64,000 nucleotides of DNA from Staphylococcus capitis subsp. capitis (GCF_040739495.1 NZ_CP145263.1:186001-250000); one strand, 5' to 3'; positions 46,492 to 56,763 are shown, numbered from the stretch's first letter. A program made the numbers and translations. Notes: a model not told the origin generated them from the sequence alone.

Positions 46492-47499
46492 ATGGAAAAA
46501 TCCGGAAATCATTTGACTTAAAAGGAAGAACACTACTTAAAGAATGTGATTTTACCAAAGAAGAATTTGAAGGTTTAATAGATTTTGCCATGACGTTAAA
46601 AACGTATAAACAACAAGGCACACCGCATCGTTATTTAGAAGGTAAAAACATTGCATTACTTTTTGAAAAAACGTCTACACGTACGCGTGCTGCATTCACA
46701 GTCGCATCTATTGATTTAGGTGCACATCCTGAATTTTTAGGAAAAAATGATATACAATTAGGAAAAAAAGAATCTGTTGAAGACACTGCGAAAGTATTAG
46801 GCAGAATGTTTGATGGTATAGAGTTTAGAGGTTTCTCACAAGAGAAAGTAGAACAACTTGCAGAATTCTCTGGTGTACCAGTTTGGAACGGATTAACAGA
46901 TGATTGGCATCCAACACAAATGTTGGCAGATTTTATGACAGTAAAAGAAAACTTCGGACATCTTGAAGGCATTAATTTGACTTATGTCGGTGATGGACGT
47001 AACAACATGGCACATTCATTAATGGTAGCTGGTGCGATGCTTGGTGTAAATATTAGAATTTGTACACCACAAGCACTAAGTCCTAAAGATGCTTAATGTA
47101 GAAATTGCTAGAGATTGTGGCTCTAAATATGGTGGTTCCGTGTTAGTCACTGATAGGATCGAAGAAGCAGTTAAAGATGCCGATGTTATTTATACAGATG
47201 TATGGGTATCTATGGGCGAAGAAAGTGAGTTTGAAGAACGCATTAATTTATTGAAGGACTATCAGGTCAATAAAGCGATGTTCGAATTAACTGGTAAAGA
47301 CAGTACAATCTTCTTACATTGTTTACCAGCATTTCACGATACACAAACAGAATACGGTCAAGATATATATGATAAATATGGCCTCAGTGAAATGGAAGTT
47401 ACTGATGAAATCTTTAGAAGTGAGCACTCTAAAGTATTTGATCAAGCCGAAAATCGCATGCACACAATTAAAGCTGTTATGGCTGCTACACTAGGCTAG
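46492..47499 (+). pseudogene. arcB: Catabolic ornithine carbamoyltransferase ArcB, two frameshifts
   Basis: ArcB splits citrulline into ornithine and carbamoyl phosphate. Repaired length is 335 aa with the STRTR loop, [14 protein letters not shown] and the C-terminal [10 protein letters not shown]. The first lesion is at the third codon: five A after ATGG instead of six, giving a stop within ten codons. The second is an extra A at 47094-47096 (GCTTAAT where GCTTAT is needed), which stops the frame after PKDA. Two independent lesions make inactivity likely. Confidence 0.92.
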
Positions 47500-47874
47500 A
47501 TTAAATCAACACAACATCATGAGGAACTATAGACTTACAACATACAAAACAAATTGAGCCACTCCAAGTGTATGAAGTCAAATGAGTGATTGTGTTTATC
47601 ATATTCGAGCAGTGATGAATCAAGATTAAACGTTCATCATCATTAAGTCGTTACGAATTGACCGTTATCAATCCGTCCGTAGTCACATGTTTACTAACCC
47701 ATTTAATGTAACGGTCGTAACTATCTTTCACACCTTTCCACAACACCCACTCTCGCATACTGACTTAATGAAAGGATATGAATGAAAGAAAATACACTAT
47801 TGGTTTCAGCACAATGATAACAATTAGAGGGAAAAGTAAGTCTATAGATTCCTACTTCTAAAGGAGAAATGAAT
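47500..47874. other. Gene-free gap between arcB and arcD
   Basis: This stretch of about 375 nt has stops in all frames and no convincing terminator or repeat. It ends in AAAGGAG, the arcD ribosome site. It may hold an internal promoter, which would explain why arcD stays intact, but none is clear. Confidence 0.4.
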
Positions 47875-49305
47875 ATGAGCGAACAAGGAGAAAATAAGTT
47901 AAGTCGATCATCATTGATAGGTCTTGTAATAGGATCAATGATAGGTGGCGGTGCATTCAATCTCATGTCTGATATGGGAGGACAAGCTGGTGGTTTAGCC
48001 ATTATTATAGGATGGGTTATCACAGCCATAGGCATGATTTCATTAGCATTCGTTTTCCAAAACCTTACAAATGAACGACCGGATCTTGATGGCGGTATAT
48101 ACAGTTATGCCCAAGCTGGTTTTGGCGATTTTATCGGCTTTGCAAGTGCATGGGGATATTGGTTCTCTGCATTTTTAGGGAACGTCGCGTACGCAACATT
48201 ACTAATGTCTTCCGTCGGTAACTTTTTCCCAATTTTTAAAGGTGGTAACACATTCCCAAGTATACTCGTTGCTTCAATTTTATTATGGGGTGTTCACTTT
48301 TTAATACTTAAAGGGGTAGAAACTGCGGCGTTTATTAATAGTATTGTTACGGTTGCCAAGTTAATACCTATTTTATTAGTCATTATATGCATGTTAGTCG
48401 CCTTTAATTTTGAAACTTTTAAAGAAGGATTCTTCGGAATGAATGCACATGGTGCACTACCATTTAACTTTGGAGACACAATGTCTCAAGTGAAAAGTAC
48501 AATGCTCGTCACTGTATGGGTATTTATTGGTATAGAAGGTGCTGTCGTCTTTTCAAGTCGTGCCAAACGTAAGAAAGATGTAGGTACTGCAACAGTAATA
48601 GGATTAATTTCAGTGTTACTCATCTATTTCTTATTAACTGTATTAGCACAAGGTGTCATCATTCAAAACCATATCTCTCAATTAAACACACCATCTATGG
48701 CACATGTCCTTGCTTACATCGTAGGAGATTGGGGTTCAACACTTGTAAACATCGGACTAATTATCTCAGTTTTAGGTGCATGGTTAGGTTGGACACTACT
48801 TGCCGGAGAGTTGCCTTTTATCGTTGCGAAAGATGGATTATTCCCGAAATGGTTTGCTAAGGAAAATGAAAACGGCGCACCAGTCAATGCATTATTAATC
48901 ACTAACATATTAGTTCAAATTTTCTTGATTAGTATGTTGTTCACTGACAGCGCGTACCAATTTGCATTTTCATTAGCATCTAGTGCCATTTTATACCCAT
49001 ATATGTTCAGTGCCTTTTACCAAGTTAAGTACACTATTGAACATAAACAACACGCGACACCTAAACAATGGACAATAGGTATACTCGCCTCACTATACGC
49101 AGTATGGTTGGTCTATGCTGCAGGATTTGATTATTTATTATTAACAATGTTGCTTTACATTCCTGGTCTTATCGTTTATTCAATCGTTCAAAAAAATAAC
49201 CAAACACGCTTAACACGCATTGACTATATCTTCTTCACTATCATTATCATTCTATCTATTGTTGGACTTATACGACTATGTAGTGGCGCGATTAACGTGT
49301 TCTAG
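47875..49305 (+). CDS. arcD: Arginine/ornithine antiporter ArcD
   Basis: The 476-aa membrane protein of the amino acid/polyamine antiporter family has twelve or so helices, beginning with SLIGLVIGSMIGGGAFNL (the glycine-rich helix 1 of APC transporters). It exchanges arginine for ornithine in the deiminase pathway. ATG 47875 is 8 nt after GGAG; the ATG at 47869 is too close. It is the only intact structural gene of the operon, so it could still exchange amino acids without catabolism. Confidence 0.95.
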   Translation: MSEQGENKLSRSSLIGLVIGSMIGGGAFNLMSDMGGQAGGLAIIIGWVITAIGMISLAFVFQNLTNERPDLDGGIYSYAQAGFGDFIGFASAWGYWFSAFLGNVAYATLLMSSVGNFFPIFKGGNTFPSILVASILLWGVHFLILKGVETAAFINSIVTVAKLIPILLVIICMLVAFNFETFKEGFFGMNAHGALPFNFGDTMSQVKSTMLVTVWVFIGIEGAVVFSSRAKRKKDVGTATVIGLISVLLIYFLLTVLAQGVIIQNHISQLNTPSMAHVLAYIVGDWGSTLVNIGLIISVLGAWLGWTLLAGELPFIVAKDGLFPKWFAKENENGAPVNALLITNILVQIFLISMLFTDSAYQFAFSLASSAILYPYMFSAFYQVKYTIEHKQHATPKQWTIGILASLYAVWLVYAAGFDYLLLTMLLYIPGLIVYSIVQKNNQTRLTRIDYIFFTIIIILSIVGLIRLCSGAINVF

Positions 49306-49323
49306 AAAAAGGAGCGAACTGTT

Positions 49324-50266
49324 ATGGATAAAAAATTGTCATCGCATTAGGTGGTAATGCGATTCAGACGTCTGAAGGTTCAGCAGAAGCACAACGACGG
49401 GCTATTCGTATGACCATGCAAACACTTAAACCACTATTTCAATCCGATAATGATATTGTCATTTCGCATGGTAATGGTCCTCAAATAGGTAATTTATTGA
49501 TTCAACAATCTCAATCTGATAGTGAACAAACGCCCGCTATGCCACTTGATGTATGTGGGTCTATGACACAAGGTATGATAGGCTACTGGTTAGAAACAGA
49601 AATTAACCGTGTACTATCTGAGATTGGCAGTGACAGAGCTGTCGGTACTATTATTACTCGTGTAGAAGTCGATAAAGATGATCCGAGATTTGATCGACCA
49701 ACTAAACCGATTGGTCCATTTTACACTGAAGAAGAGATGCAAGAATTGAAAGAAGCACAACCTGAGGCTATCTATAAAGCAGACTCAGCTGGTCGGGTTA
49801 TAGAAAGGTTGTAGCATCACCTTTACCAATTTCAATACTTGAACATAAATTGATAAGTACACTTGTTGAACAAAAAAATATCATCATTGCATGTGGTGGT
49901 GACGGTGTACCTGTTATTAAGAAAGATAATACTTATGAAGGTGTCGACGCCGTCATTGATAAAGACTTCGCTAGCGAGAAGTTAGCTGCCTTAATTGATG
50001 CGGATACGCTAATGATTTTAACCAATGTAGAGCACGTGTATATTAATTTTAAAGAACCTAATGAAGAAAAGTTAACAGATATTGATGTTGAAACTTTGAA
50101 ACGTTACGCGAAAGAGGGTAAATTCGCTGAAGGATCAATGCTACCTAAGATAGAAGCGGCGATTGATTTCGTTGAAAGTGGGGAGCATAAAGAAGCGATC
50201 ATCACTAATTTGGAAAATGCTTATCAAGCGTTCGACAAGCAAGCAGGTACACATATTCATAAATAA
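49324..50266 (+). pseudogene. arcC: Carbamate kinase ArcC, two frameshifts
   Basis: Carbamate kinase makes ATP from carbamoyl phosphate, the energy step of the pathway. Repaired length is 314 aa with [11 protein letters not shown] at the start, [10 protein letters not shown], the RKVVASPLP loop, IACGGDGVP, and [10 protein letters not shown] near the end. Lesion one: six A instead of seven after ATGGAT, so translation stops after eight codons. Lesion two: three G instead of four at 49794-49796 (repaired [11 protein letters not shown]). Inactive as read. Confidence 0.92.
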
Positions 50267-50427
50267 TGAATGATTATGCTATTGGACATTTATGAACGAT
50301 GGCCCCCTAATCAAAAAATATAACATCTTTGAAGCGGTTCTTCTTTGACACTTCCCCCGTTAACAACTTGCAAAAGATGTTTGGTTGTTCCTCTATCCAA
50401 TAGCTTAGGTAGTAAGGAGTTTATGTT

Positions 50428-51114
50428 ATGGCTGGAAATCAAATGTTTTGTAGAGAAAATGAACTTGATGAAAGTTTTAAACAATTAGCGTCATATATTC
50501 ATATACCTGTAGGTGTCTTACTTCCATTTAAAAGCCAATGCTTTGTGAGACATTATAGTAAGGGTCAGGTTATTTACTTTTCGTCAGATGAAACGACGCA
50601 TATCTATTTATTAATAGAAGGGAATATAATGAGAGAAAACTTTAATCTTAATGGTGATGTATATCGCTATTTAAATAGAGAAAAAGTGTTATTTCCCTTA
50701 AACAATTTATTTCAAGATAAGGCGCCAAATGAAATGTGCACCGCATTGACGAATTGCGAAGTGATTGGCATACCTAAAGATTTAATTGAATATCTTTGTA
50801 AAAATCATGAAGATATCTTTGTAAGGTTATTTGAATTGTTGAGTGCAACGCAATGCCAACACATTGAGTATAATATGGCGTTAACCAGCAAGCTTGCGAA
50901 AGAACGCGTAACAAAGATATTACGCTATCTTTGCCAAACAGTTGGTTATGATAATGATGAATTTTATGAAATTAAGCAATTCATGACGATACAACTGTTG
51001 AGCGATATGGCCGGTATATCTAGAGAAACCACAGGTCATATCATTAATGAACTTCGAGAGGATAAAGTTCTATTCAAAAGTAATAAAAACTGGTTAATCA
51101 GCAAAGATTTATAA
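50428..51114 (+). CDS. arcR: Crp/Fnr-family regulator ArcR
   Basis: The 228-aa protein has a cyclic-nucleotide-type beta-barrel (about 20-130) and a C-terminal winged helix (MSDMAG-like [20 protein letters not shown]). It lacks the N-terminal Cys cluster of oxygen-sensing Fnr. In S. aureus ArcR activates the arc operon under anaerobiosis through TGTGA-N6-TCACA sites; one is present upstream of arcA. The gene is open even though its targets are broken. Confidence 0.92.
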   Translation: MAGNQMFCRENELDESFKQLASYIHIPVGVLLPFKSQCFVRHYSKGQVIYFSSDETTHIYLLIEGNIMRENFNLNGDVYRYLNREKVLFPLNNLFQDKAPNEMCTALTNCEVIGIPKDLIEYLCKNHEDIFVRLFELLSATQCQHIEYNMALTSKLAKERVTKILRYLCQTVGYDNDEFYEIKQFMTIQLLSDMAGISRETTGHIINELREDKVLFKSNKNWLISKDL

Positions 51115-51287
51115 TGACACTTAAAAAATTTACTAATATAAAAATAATACGTTGAAACGCTAAGTATTCTGAAATAAAATTGAAATTCAAAAAAATAACA
51201 CCAAAAACAAATTTCATATATTTTGTGAATTATTAATAACATTTTAATTAACTCTTTTATATAAAAAGAAATTGTAGTATTATATTC

Positions 51288-51310
51288 TTTGTGATTATAT
51301 AAATCACAAA
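51288..51310. promoter_or_regulatory. Palindrome upstream of the SD-repeat protein gene
   Basis: TTTGTGATT (51288-51296) and AATCACAAA (51302-51310) are perfect inverted repeats with a 5-nt spacer, just before the ribosome site of the gene at 51333. It could be an operator or a 5' UTR hairpin. Its spacing differs from the ArcR consensus. Confidence 0.4.
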
Positions 51311-51332
51311 ATTTTTTTAGGAGAGAAGTAAT

Positions 51333-53165
51333 TTGAGAAAAAGAATGGATTTCGTGCCTAACAGGCACAATAAGTATGCCATTAGAAGATTTACAGTAGG
51401 AACGACATCAATATTAGTTGGTGCAACATTAATATTCGGAGTGAATCATGAAGCTAAAGCGGCTGAGACTTCAACTGAATTAACTCAGGCACAAGCGGAT
51501 GAAGATTGTTCGGGTATTACTGATCAAGGCCAGCAAGAAGAAATGTTAACAGAAACTCAAAACACACAAAACGACTATAACGAGCAACAACCAACTCAGC
51601 AAATAGACAACGATTGTATTATTGATGAAGTTCCTATGAACGAAGTTGAATATAGTGATGATGCATCATCCAAAGCCCAAGAAGAAGATGCTACATCATT
51701 AGAAAATGTTTCAACAGATATTAACACACGTAATACGGAGAATGAATCAGTTGACGCCCAATCAACTGATAACTGCATTGCAAATGAACAAACTTTTGAC
51801 AACGAATCAGTGCAAGAACAAACAGATAACCAAGTGAACAACGACAATAACATAGATGAATTACAAAAAACCCAAGAATATGAAACTCAAGAAGAAAATA
51901 ATGATGCAAATCAATCATTGTCAGAATCAGCAGACTGTGAAAATGGTATTCAAGCAGGTTCTAACAATTACGATATAGAAGCAATAAGTGGTGTTTCCGA
52001 AAATAATAATGATAATTTAGATAATTCATCTGATGTCTCAGCTAATGGAGACGTTGCTGAAAATGTTTCAGCTTTAGATAGCAACTCAGATTGCGATTTA
52101 TACGCGGATCGTAGCTTAGACTATGACACTGACTCAACAAGCTATGATTACAACACAGATAGTGGTTACGACACAAACAGTGAATATAATACTGATAGTG
52201 ATTACAACACAGATAGTGATTACAACTCAGACTGTGATTATAGCTCAGATAGTGATTCAGGCTTAGATTATGATTCAGATTCAAGCTATGATTCAGACTC
52301 AAGCTACGATTCAGACGCAAGCTATGATTCAGACGCAAGCTATGATTCAGACACAGACTGTGATTACAACTCAGACTGTGATTCAGACTCAAGTTATGAT
52401 TCAGATTCAGACTATGATTCAGATTCAGATAGTGATTTAGATTCAGATAGCGACTCAGATTCAGACAGCGACTCAGAGTCAGATTGTGATTCGGACTCAG
52501 ATTGTGATTCGGACTCAGATAGCGACTCAGATTCAGACAGCGATTCAGACTCGGGTTGTGACTCAGATTCAGATAGCGACTCAGATTCAGACAGTGATTC
52601 AGACTCAGACAGCGATTCAGACTCAGATAGCGACTCAGATTCAGACAGCGACTCAGATTCAGATAGCGACTCAGATTCAGACAGCGACTCAGACTCAGAT
52701 AGTGATTCAGACTCAGATAGCGATTCAGACTCAGACAGTGACTCAGACTCAGATAGCGATTCAGACTCAGATAGTGACTCAGATTCAGATAGCGATTCAG
52801 ACTCAGACAGTGATTCAGATTCAGACAGCGACTCAGACTCAGACAGTGACTCAGACTCAGATAGTGATTCAGATTCAGACAGCGACTCAGACTCAGATAG
52901 TGACTCAGATTCAGACAGTGGCTCAAATTGTGATTCTGGTTCAGAACATAAGGTACCAGTAGTACCAACACAATATCATGAAATGACATCACATCATGAT
53001 TCAAACCATCATTATAATAATCTAGTGATGGAGCAGCATCATAAGCAAGAACTACCAGATACTGGTTATGATGTGGCAAATAATGGTACGTTATTTGGAG
53101 GTATTCTTGCAGCATTAGGATCATTACTTTTAGTAGGAAGCAAACGTAGAAGTAAGAAATACTAA
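51333..53165 (+). CDS. Sdr-type cell-wall-anchored protein, no recognisable adhesin domain, Cys-containing SD repeats
   Basis: The 610-aa protein starts at TTG after TAGGAGAG. It has a YSIRK-type signal ([22 protein letters not shown]), cleavage near KAAET, an acidic Asn/Glu/Asp-rich region (about 50-265), a region of YDSDS/YNTDS-type repeats, then SD dipeptide repeats to about residue 535, and a sorting signal LPDTG followed by a helix and KRRSKKY. The fold-forming A domain of ClfB and other Sdr adhesins is absent, although the gene sits at the clfB position between arcR and the esterase. About a dozen cysteines occur, several within the SD repeats, which is unusual for this class. Confidence 0.88.
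   Translation: MRKRMDFVPNRHNKYAIRRFTVGTTSILVGATLIFGVNHEAKAAETSTELTQAQADEDCSGITDQGQQEEMLTETQNTQNDYNEQQPTQQIDNDCIIDEVPMNEVEYSDDASSKAQEEDATSLENVSTDINTRNTENESVDAQSTDNCIANEQTFDNESVQEQTDNQVNNDNNIDELQKTQEYETQEENNDANQSLSESADCENGIQAGSNNYDIEAISGVSENNNDNLDNSSDVSANGDVAENVSALDSNSDCDLYADRSLDYDTDSTSYDYNTDSGYDTNSEYNTDSDYNTDSDYNSDCDYSSDSDSGLDYDSDSSYDSDSSYDSDASYDSDASYDSDTDCDYNSDCDSDSSYDSDSDYDSDSDSDLDSDSDSDSDSDSESDCDSDSDCDSDSDSDSDSDSDSDSGCDSDSDSDSDSDSDSDSDSDSDSDSDSDSDSDSDSDSDSDSDSDSDSDSDSDSDSDSDSDSDSDSDSDSDSDSDSDSDSDSDSDSDSDSDSDSDSDSDSDSDSDSDSDSDSDSDSDSDSDSGSNCDSGSEHKVPVVPTQYHEMTSHHDSNHHYNNLVMEQHHKQELPDTGYDVANNGTLFGGILAALGSLLLVGSKRRSKKY
52430..52925 (+). repeat. Coding Asp-Ser dipeptide repeat (18-bp units)
   Basis: Tandem units of the GATTCAGACTCAGATAGC type encode (SD)n, with the third positions varied between units. 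Such repeats change length by recombination or slippage in sdr genes and also create long false ORFs on other frames. Cysteine codons (TGT) replace Ser at several positions near the start. Confidence 0.9.
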
Positions 53166-53190
53166 ACCATCATTTACTATTTAATCTTTA

Positions 53191-53219
53191 AACCCGAGCT
53201 TTGGTGCTCGGGTTTTTCT
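53191..53219 (+). terminator. Terminator after the SD-repeat gene
   Basis: AACCCGAGC (53191-53199) pairs with GCTCGGGTT (53206-53214), followed by TTTC. Confidence 0.85.
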
Positions 53220-53278
53220 ATGAAATAAAACAAAGTAAATGTAAAATAGAATTGAACACGAATGAAGGAGTGAAGCAC

Positions 53279-54037
53279 ATGGCTTTAATGACATTGAATT
53301 ATAGTTCACCGACAATAGGTATGCATCAAAATCTTACAGTCATCTTACCGGAGGACTCAACTTACTTTGATAGCTCCACTTCACCTAAACAACTTAAATC
53401 ATTATTACTTTTACATGGTTTGTCGAGTGATGAAACAACTTATGTGAGATACACAAGTATTGAGCGATATGCTAATGAACATCAGCTCGCAATTATTATG
53501 CCTAATGTAGATCATAGTGGTTACGCTAATATGGCCTATGGTCATAGTTATTATGACTATATATTAGAAATATATGAGTATGTACATCAAATTTTGCCAC
53601 TCTCTAAAAAACGTGAAGATAATTTTATCGCGGGACATTCAATGGGTGGTTATGGAACGATTAAATTTGCGCTTACCCAACCAGATAAATTTTCCAAAGC
53701 AGCACCATTGTCTGCTGTATTCCAAGCGCAAACTCTCATAGATTTAGAGTGGATAGATTTTTCTGCTAAAGCTATCACTGGAGAGAATACTGATATTAAA
53801 GGTACAAATCTAGATACGTATCATCTTTTAGAACAAGCAATTGTTTCAAATGCGCAATTACCAGAACTTCTTATTATGTGTGGAACTGAGGATTTCTTAT
53901 ATGAAGATAATTTAGAATTTATTCGCACGCTTGATGAAAAAGGTATTAGTTATACATTCGAGGACAGCCCGGGTGAGCATAATTATGCATTTTGGGATAA
54001 GGCAATCAAAAGGGCTATTGAGTGGTTTGTAGAATAA
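53279..54037 (+). CDS. Alpha/beta-hydrolase esterase (EstA/FphF-like)
   Basis: The 252-aa cytosolic serine hydrolase belongs to the S-formylglutathione hydrolase/tributyrin esterase family. The nucleophile is in GHSMGGYG, the oxyanion region in LLLHGLSSDET, the Asp in CGTEDFLYEDN, and the His in SPGEHNYAFW. It lies next to the Sdr gene, as the fluorophosphonate-binding hydrolase FphF lies next to clfB in S. aureus. ATG 53279 follows AAGGAGTG; the in-frame start at 53201 overlaps the terminator and is rejected. Confidence 0.88.
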   Translation: MALMTLNYSSPTIGMHQNLTVILPEDSTYFDSSTSPKQLKSLLLLHGLSSDETTYVRYTSIERYANEHQLAIIMPNVDHSGYANMAYGHSYYDYILEIYEYVHQILPLSKKREDNFIAGHSMGGYGTIKFALTQPDKFSKAAPLSAVFQAQTLIDLEWIDFSAKAITGENTDIKGTNLDTYHLLEQAIVSNAQLPELLIMCGTEDFLYEDNLEFIRTLDEKGISYTFEDSPGEHNYAFWDKAIKRAIEWFVE

Positions 54038-54094
54038 TTCAAGTTGAATATTAAAATTCAACGATTATCTAAATATATTGAAATTTATATGAAC

Positions 54095-54108
54095 TCAAAG
54101 CGCTTTCA
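54095..54108. promoter_or_regulatory. cre-like site
   Basis: TCAAAGCGCTTTCA matches 13 of 14 positions of the CcpA consensus. It is about 400 nt upstream of the CapA-family gene, with a terminator between, so it may be a relic. Confidence 0.3.
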
Positions 54109-54110
54109 GT

Positions 54111-54266
54111 TTGAAAATTCTACTCCGTGGTAGACACACATATCGTATTAAGTATGACTCTAAAGATTTTGTCAGTCGCTACTCTTATTTTCTTGAAATT
54201 GATATAAAAGATTATATAATTACGCAAAGATATTTAGTTTATAACCGTAGTAATCTTATTTCCTAG
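54111..54266 (+). other. Possible gene remnant in a gene-poor gap
   Basis: A 51-codon open stretch starting TTG (LKILLRGRHTYRIKYDSKDF) runs to TAG just before a strong terminator. No ribosome site or family was recognised. It could be the decayed end of a gene once controlled by the cre-like site before it. The rest of 54038-54511 shows nothing clear apart from the terminator. Confidence 0.2.
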
Positions 54267-54280
54267 AAAATAATTTATTT

Positions 54281-54316
54281 ACCCCGTGTCATAATTAATT
54301 TGACGCGGGGTATTTG
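54281..54316 (+). terminator. Terminator in the gap before the CapA-family gene
   Basis: ACCCCGTGTCA (54281-54291) pairs with TGACGCGGGGT (54301-54311), followed by ATTTG. Confidence 0.75.
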
Positions 54317-54511
54317 TATTTAAGATTTTTACCTTGGAAAATTCAAAACCAAACAACTAAACCTAACTTTTAAAATGTAAAGAAAATGTAAAATTTTATA
54401 GAAAACTTAAAATAATTTACATTATATTGTTTTAAAATCTTGCTAAGTTTAAAATAAGAGTAATATATTAAATGTTTTGAAGATTGGATTTTTAAACTAG
54501 GAGTGACGCCA

Positions 54512-55651
54512 TTGCTGAAATATTATATTTCTACAGTTATATTCTTTATTGCGTTTTTATGTGTAAGTGGATTAACCTTAGCTACTAATCTAGAGTCAGA
54601 AGCATCGGTTGTAGCTGTAGGTGATAATTTGATTCACCCTGAAGTCTATAATGATGCGAAAACAGGTAAAAATAGTTTTGATTTCAAACCTATGTATGAG
54701 CCTGTTAAAAAAGATATTCAAAACGCCGATATTGCATATGTTAACCAAGAATCTCCACTTGGTGGCGATGATAGACCTTATCATGGATTTAAGCGTTTTA
54801 ATACACCAAGTAGTGTGGCTCAGGACTTAGTAGATACAGGCTTTAACTTTGTAAATGGCTCTAATAATCACGCAATGGATTAAGGTGAATCGGGTATCAA
54901 TAACAGTATACATACATGGGATAAATTTAAAGACAAAGTTTTATTTACAGGTGTTTTTAACTCTCAAGAAGCTCGAGATAATATTCCAACAAAAACAGTT
55001 AATGGTATAAAAGTATCAATGTTAAGTTATACATTTGGCACTAATGGTATTAAACCTTCCCATCCATACACAATTAATACATTTGATGAAACACAAATTA
55101 AAAAGGATGTTAAAGAAGCTAAAAAACACAGTGATGCTGTGATTGTATCGGCTCACTGGGGCAATGAAGGTCATCATAAAGAAAATAAAACTCAAGAAAA
55201 ATATGCAAAAGTCTTTGCAGATGCAGGAGTAAATGTAGTTTTAGGAATGCATCCTCACGTTATCGAGCCGGTGAAATGGGTGAAAGGGAAAGATGGCAAT
55301 AAAACACTTGTTGCATATTCACTTGGTAATTTTTTAAATGGCCAAGCTACAGGTAACGAAAGCAATGATTTATTAGGTCGTCTTAATTTTAAATTAGTTA
55401 AAAATGCAAAAGGCGTCAAAGTGGAAAACGTTAAATGGAGAAGTATGGTCAATCATTATGAATTAGCCAATGTATATGATAAGAATTCTAAAAAAGATTT
55501 TAAAGTTTATCCATTACATGACTATACGGATAAACTAGCAGAGAAGCATGGCTTGCATTACGTTAATGGGGCAAATATGACTAAAGAGAGATTACAAGAA
55601 ATCACTAAAGAAGTCATTGATAAAGAATTTTTAGATGATGAAAGCTTATAG
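54512..55651 (+). pseudogene. CapA/PgsA-family metallophosphatase-fold protein, nonsense codon
   Basis: One frame of 380 codons is interrupted only by TAA at 54881-54883, where relatives have Gln (HAMDQG-type). Before the stop: an N-terminal helix (KYYISTVIFFIAFLCVSGLTL), AVGDNLIHP, VNQESPLGG and GSNNHAMD. After it: VIVSAHWGNEGH, GMHPHVIEPV and YSLGNFLNGQ. This is the CapA fold used in poly-gamma-glutamate capsule export, but no capB, capC or capD is adjacent. The TTG at 54512, 8 nt after TAGGAG, is the likely start. As read, only 123 residues are made. Confidence 0.85.
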
Positions 55652-55662
55652 AAGATAAAGAT

Positions 55663-55699
55663 AAGCGCATAAACGTTTTAACGTTTATGCGCTATTTTT
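55663..55699. terminator. Bidirectional terminator
   Basis: AGCGCATAAACGTT (55663-55676) is perfectly complementary to AACGTTTATGCGCT (55680-55693), followed by ATTTTTA. It lies between convergent genes. Confidence 0.85.
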
Positions 55700-55714
55700 A
55701 TTTCGTAACTTAAA

Positions 55715-56080
55715 TTATTTAATAAACTCTATCGTAAAAGGCACAACGTAGTCTTCGCCTTTGAGTACAAATATCATTGCGACGATTGAATAAATGATCA
55801 TTGCTATACCTAGGATGAACAATAAGACGACGCCTATAAGTACAAAGACTAAAACGGATGCAATAATTGTATAAATAAGATAACTAATTAAGTAATTAAG
55901 ATAATTTTTACCTTGTTGATCGATAAAAGCAGAATCATCTCTTTTTAATACCCAAATAATGAGTGGCCCTAAGAAAGTTGTGAAAAATGATAATAACCAA
56001 ATGACCATAGCAATCGTAGTTTCATTATCAGAAACATCTTTAAATGCATGAGGATTTTTAGATTGATTCACCAATTTCAT
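55715..56080 (-). CDS. DUF4870-type membrane protein
   Basis: The 121-aa protein has three to four helices: about 22-44 (IAMVIWLLSFFTTFLGPLII), 60-95 in two segments, and 95-112. The pattern FLGPLIIWVLKRDDSAFIDQQGKNYLNYL is typical of DUF4870 (Tic20-like) membrane proteins. Function unknown. Single gene with its own terminator. Confidence 0.8.
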   Translation of the reverse strand: MKLVNQSKNPHAFKDVSDNETTIAMVIWLLSFFTTFLGPLIIWVLKRDDSAFIDQQGKNYLNYLISYLIYTIIASVLVFVLIGVVLLFILGIAMIIYSIVAMIFVLKGEDYVVPFTIEFIK

Positions 56081-56223
56081 ATATCATTTAGCCCCTTTTT
56101 GTATGATTTACTTTAAATATATACATTTTAATTATTAAAGTAAATGACTAAATAATAGTAACTAAGGGTTATATTGTTCAAAGTAATTTTAATTATGTAA
56201 CTGTTTCACGCGAAACGGTTACT

Positions 56224-56493
56224 TTATTGATAATGAAATCTGCAAGACACTACGAATATTGAATCATCCTTAATTTTGTATATTAATCGGTGTTCTATTG
56301 AAACTCTTCTACTGAAATAGCCTTCGTAGTTTCCTTTTAATGCTTCTGGTTTTCCAATACCATCGACACAACCATCTCTTGCAATACTTTTAAGTAAAGC
56401 ATTCACTTTTTTAAAATAATTTTGATTGTGTTGTTGCCAATATTGATAATCTTTAAATGCTTGAGCTGTAAAAGTTACACTAAACTTACTCAT
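56224..56493 (-). CDS. yoeB: Toxin YoeB (RelE superfamily ribosome-dependent RNase)
   Basis: The product of about 89 aa has the YoeB pattern: AFKDYQYWQQHN near the start, the GIGKPEALKGNYEGYFSRR segment, EHRLIYKI and the terminal CRFHYQ, which together supply the catalytic Glu, Arg and His residues. It cleaves mRNA in the ribosomal A site when free. The ATG at 56493 overlaps the antitoxin stop (ATGAGTAA), so translation is coupled; the in-frame ATG at 56502 is less likely. Confidence 0.92.
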   Translation of the reverse strand: MSKFSVTFTAQAFKDYQYWQQHNQNYFKKVNALLKSIARDGCVDGIGKPEALKGNYEGYFSRRVSIEHRLIYKIKDDSIFVVSCRFHYQ

Positions 56494-56743
56494 TATCATC
56501 AATCTCTATTGTAATTGTTTGGTTATGATTCAATTCCATAATTGATTGATTTAAGTGAGACACATTAGCGAGATTGGATTGAAGGTACATCGTTTCCAAC
56601 ATCGCATTATAATCCTTTTCAGCTAAAATCACTGCATTTTCATTTTCCTTTGTCGTAATAGTGTAAGCCACACTATCCTCGTTCACTTTAGTAATAAGTT
56701 CTTTGAAATTCTGTCTAGCGTTTGAATAATTAACTGAAGGCAT
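56486..56743 (-). CDS. yefM: Antitoxin YefM (Phd/YefM family)
   Basis: The 85-aa protein has an N-terminal DNA-binding part (MPSVNYSNARQNFKEL) with the family's VILAEKDYNAMLET strand-helix and a C-terminal acidic toxin-binding tail ending EIDDNE. ATG 56743 follows AAAGGAG. It represses its own operon with the toxin through the TGTACA operator just upstream. Confidence 0.92.
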   Translation of the reverse strand: MPSVNYSNARQNFKELITKVNEDSVAYTITTKENENAVILAEKDYNAMLETMYLQSNLANVSHLNQSIMELNHNQTITIEIDDNE

Positions 56744-56763
56744 ATTAACAGCTCCTTTAAACG

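Noticed and set aside
52430..52925. Short regular repeats that could suggest a CRISPR array
   Set aside because: The 18-bp units are contiguous, without unique spacers, and code for an Asp-Ser repeat in a surface protein.
52042..53124. A 360-codon antisense ORF of Leu-Ser-Leu/Asn-Leu repeats, and a plus-strand Thr-Gln-Ile repeat ORF at 52486
   Set aside because: Both are other-frame readings of the Asp-Ser coding repeat and arise from its 6-bp periodicity.
54512..55651. A full cap (poly-gamma-glutamate capsule) operon
   Set aside because: Only a CapA-type gene, itself broken, is present; capB, capC and capD are not next to it.
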